Source: Lingula anatina
Lineage: Eukaryota > Brachiopoda > Lingulata > Lingulida > Lingulidae
DNA: 64,000 bases
Direction: 5' to 3'
Assembly: GCF_001039355.2 (NCBI RefSeq)
Contig: NW_019775415.1
Coordinates: forward strand, 124,001-188,000
How positions within the stretch are numbered: the stretch's first letter is position 1; the number at the start of each line of letters is the position of its first letter. The position numbers and the translations under genes were made by a program. Shown here piece by piece: positions 61,701-64,000 of this stretch. Under the pieces are notes generated by a model that was not told where the DNA came from, ran no database searches, and saw only the letters and a list, made by a program, of their open reading frames with translations.

Positions 61701-62857
61701 AGGCCATAAACTTTTTATTTAAGCTAATATACCTATCCATGAATTTAACGATTGTATAAGTACCGCAATTAACTAATATGGGAACATTTAGACACTGTAG
61801 ATCTATGGCTTGGCATTTTGTCGAAGACACTCATCCAGCGTCTCTTAATACGGCCTCGGTCTAACAAATATGGTGTCTCTAATTACAAATATAGGTAATC
61901 AATCGAATAAGGTCAGCAGCAAGGCATAGCCAAAAAAAAACAGCAACAGCGTGTTGGCCATCAAGATAGTAACTGCGTTTTTACATACACGTAATGCACT
62001 TGGCCACAAAGGGTACAAAAATATGCGCAGTAGCGTAATCCCAGTTATAGATTTACGCAATGAAGCATTTTTATTGTACTTTAAGGTACCAAATAATAGT
62101 GAATCAGGGAAAATGCAGTCGGGATTCTGTGTTTCAATGTATCCCTTTAGTCACTGAAATAGTGATATCAATGATGTTCAATGATGTTCAATGATATTCC
62201 CTTTCTCTTTTGAGCAATATTCTGCTATACAAGATATCTAGCTTTTAATCAACGTGTTCCTTTCTTGAAATATTGAAAGATAGCACATTCCGTCTTGACG
62301 TGCTTTGTGCACACCGTGGGCTTACCACGTAAGTCTCCAATACTAATTTCTATTTCGGGGGACGTTTTGAAAAAAAAGGGGAAACTGAAATAAATAACTG
62401 TAATGGACCTCACAGAAGGAGAAAAAAAGGCATACCTACTCTTGTTGGGGAAGTCAATCGGGAGGAACCCACGTGATAAAGTGCTTCAAGAATTAAGGGA
62501 CGCGGGTCATCTCCGGCCTACGCCTGAACCCTGGAACGTCACTTTGATTGAGTGATAAATTTTAGATGATATAATCAAAGCACCTATCTTCACCCACGAA
62601 TGTTTTGCATTGTTTTCAAGTTTATGCCTCAACATTTCATCATTCAAATCATGCGCCTAATTTTTTCACGGTTTTTTCACGCCCCGTTCTGTAAATAAAT
62701 AAATATTTTCTGACAGTCTTCCATATTATATTTGTTGATCCATCCTCCATTTTTTGACCGTCTTCCGACAGAAAAAAATTAGATACCCGTCAATGTAAAC
62801 TTGAAAATCTTACCGTGTTCCGGAAGACTCAGAAGACGGCCTAAATCCACCCCTGAA

Positions 62858-62892
<35 letters not shown>

Positions 62893-63652
62893 CAATAACA
62901 TTTATGATAATAATAATAATAATAATAATAATGAAAATAATTCATTTCTACTCCTTCTTTGTTATTCTTCTTTCTTTTTCTTCTTCTTCTTCTTCTTCAG
63001 TTGCACTTTCAGTTTTGGAATGTTTAATCTAAACCTGAAAATGTAGCCTATTACAAAATGTGATACATTCAATAGCACTAAATTCTGACAAAAAAAACAG
63101 TGTGACGCAATATGCTACCAATTTTTTTATTTGCACCTGCAGCGTTCTAAAAGGCAAGCCATTTTTGTCTGTTCTCGTTAAAAAATATTCAAGCTAATAG
63201 ATAGTTTTTCTTTCAATTTCAATGGCCCGCTAAAACTTTCATGCCCTTCAACAATAAAGCTTCTTATTAATATTTTCCCAAACGCGTTAACTCAATGAAG
63301 ATATGTTTCGTTCTATAGTCATCGCCTTCAGGAATATTTTTCGTCTTAAGCGTCTGCAGGCGTTTTCTAATTTCCCGTTCAACCAACCTATCAATATTTA
63401 ATCTCGCACACTTACAACTATGACAGGCACCACGTTAAGAAGTTCCAATTTTAATTACCAAGTCCTCTGAGAGATAATTACGCTGCTTGTAATTGCAATC
63501 GAACTTTTTTGAGATTAATTTTGGCACCAACAAATGTTGTCAGTCACCGATTTTGAATACACTCTCCTCTGCCAAAGACCCGTTGAAGACTGACGCAACC
63601 ATAGCGTGCGGCGTGGACTGGCAGTGGGTTGACACTGATGGCAACGAGAGAA
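58760..63652. other. Intergenic between the coiled-coil gene and the GWamide gene
   Basis: No gene is recognised. It includes a threefold TTCAATGATG-type repeat (about 62170-62200) and a cluster of microsatellites at 62856-62999. The coiled-coil gene's promoter should lie just right of 58760, but no TATA or initiator was identified. Confidence 0.5.
62856..62999. repeat. Microsatellite cluster: (AAAT)n, (ATA)n, (TTC)n
   Basis: AAAT units at 62856-62893, ATA units at 62906-62932 and TTC units at 62966-62999 follow each other within 150 bases. Confidence 0.9.
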
Positions 63653-63659
63653 TATAAAT
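63653..63659 (+). promoter_or_regulatory. TATA box of the GWamide gene
   Basis: TATAAAT lies about 55-61 bases upstream of the start ATG, implying a 5' UTR of roughly 30 bases. The arrangement is like that of the AKH-like gene. Confidence 0.5.
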
Positions 63660-63713
63660 TCCGTAACATACCTCGACTGTAGCCAGTTAGATCTCCACCA
63701 CCAGTGAGGAAAA

Positions 63714-64000
63714 ATGAAGTCGTTTTTGGTAATAGTCGAACTGCTTGTATACTCACTTCTCTTCTCATCTTGCTATGTGCAAGGCGGCGACAGATATAGA
63801 AGAAGAATGGGATGGGGAAAACGCAGCGAGCCACAAGTGAGCGATATTTCGTACCTGCTTTCGGCTGTCGATTCACTGTCTCAAAATCCTCCTGGCAATA
63901 ACGGCGATGATATGGATCGGCCAAATCGTGGCTGGGGAAAACGCTTCTCCGGCAGTGACATGGCAAGCACGATGGACAAACGAGGGTGGGGCAAAAGATC
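63714..64000 (+). CDS. GWamide-type (APGWamide/RGWamide family) neuropeptide precursor, truncated by window end
   Basis: The ATG at 63714 (context AAAAATGA) opens 95 codons to the edge. Residues 1-24 form a signal peptide ending CYVQG. Three copies of G-W-G-K-R follow: RRRMGWGKR (29-37), NRGWGKR (71-77) and DKRGWGKR (88-95). In each, the last Gly amidates Trp and the K-R is the cleavage site. Predicted products are MGWamide and GWamide or RGWamide, depending on whether the basic residues before GW are removed. Acidic spacers (VSDISYLLSAVDSLSQ) separate the copies. Multi-copy GW-amide precursors of this kind belong to the lophotrochozoan APGWamide group (known in molluscs and, as RGWamide, in annelids). 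No intron is seen so far, and more copies probably lie downstream. AKH membership was considered and rejected because there is no long peptide before the GW. Confidence 0.85.
   Translation, partial: MKSFLVIVELLVYSLLFSSCYVQGGDRYRRRMGWGKRSEPQVSDISYLLSAVDSLSQNPPGNNGDDMDRPNRGWGKRFSGSDMASTMDKRGWGKR

Noticed and set aside
63714-64000. Assignment of the GWGKR precursor to the AKH family
   Set aside because: There is no single pyroglutamate peptide after the signal sequence and no cysteine pair. Multiple short GWG-KR copies fit the APGWamide/RGWamide type.

Overview
The window is animal nuclear DNA, AT-rich and gene-poor, with spliced genes, many microsatellites, small DNA transposons and assembly gaps. 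The gene content points to a lophotrochozoan, most likely an annelid. It carries a GWamide-type neuropeptide precursor, an NPY/NPF-type receptor, and an AKH/GnRH-superfamily precursor whose LGWG-A-A-G core resembles, from memory, a second AKH-type peptide reported in annelids. The species cannot be named from the sequence.

Layout. 1-5.5 kb: intergenic, microsatellites, one assembly gap (3027-3141), one decayed ORF. 5.7-7.04 kb (minus): uninterrupted coding region of a rhodopsin-family NPY/NPF-like receptor with a spliced 5' UTR. 7.99-8.12 kb (minus): a convincing but unidentified terminal exon. 8-34.6 kb: intergenic or intronic, with microsatellites, a 257-bp inverted-repeat element with a 5-bp target duplication (23.4 kb), and two weak candidate exons near 29 kb. 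34.7-40.6 kb: two ~2.6-kb near-identical direct copies separated by a poly-C tract and a single N, very possibly two haplotypes laid end to end. 42.2-43.5 kb: a 1.36-kb decayed Tc1/mariner element with both termini. 46.3-49.2 kb (plus): a three-exon AKH/GnRH-like neurohormone gene with TATA box and poly(A) signal. 50.9-51.5 kb: a TGGGTCCC-rich repeat. 54.1-55.1 kb: a tandem duplication, then a 176-bp palindromic element with a perfect 9-bp target duplication. 55.3-58.8 kb (minus): a four-exon gene for a 441-residue charged, coiled-coil protein. 63.65-64 kb (plus): TATA box and first part of a GWamide precursor that runs off the window.

Working together. Three genes belong to peptidergic signalling: two secreted precursors and one receptor. 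Nothing shows that the receptor binds either peptide; by family it should bind an NPF/NPY-type C-terminal RF/RYamide ligand. The best biological findings are the assembled AKH-like gene, the GWamide precursor and the unassigned exon at 8.0 kb. The best structural findings are the suspected haplotype duplication and the two small palindromic elements with visible target duplications. No CRISPR, operon or prokaryotic system is present. I saw no tRNA or rRNA gene, but I could not run a structural scan.
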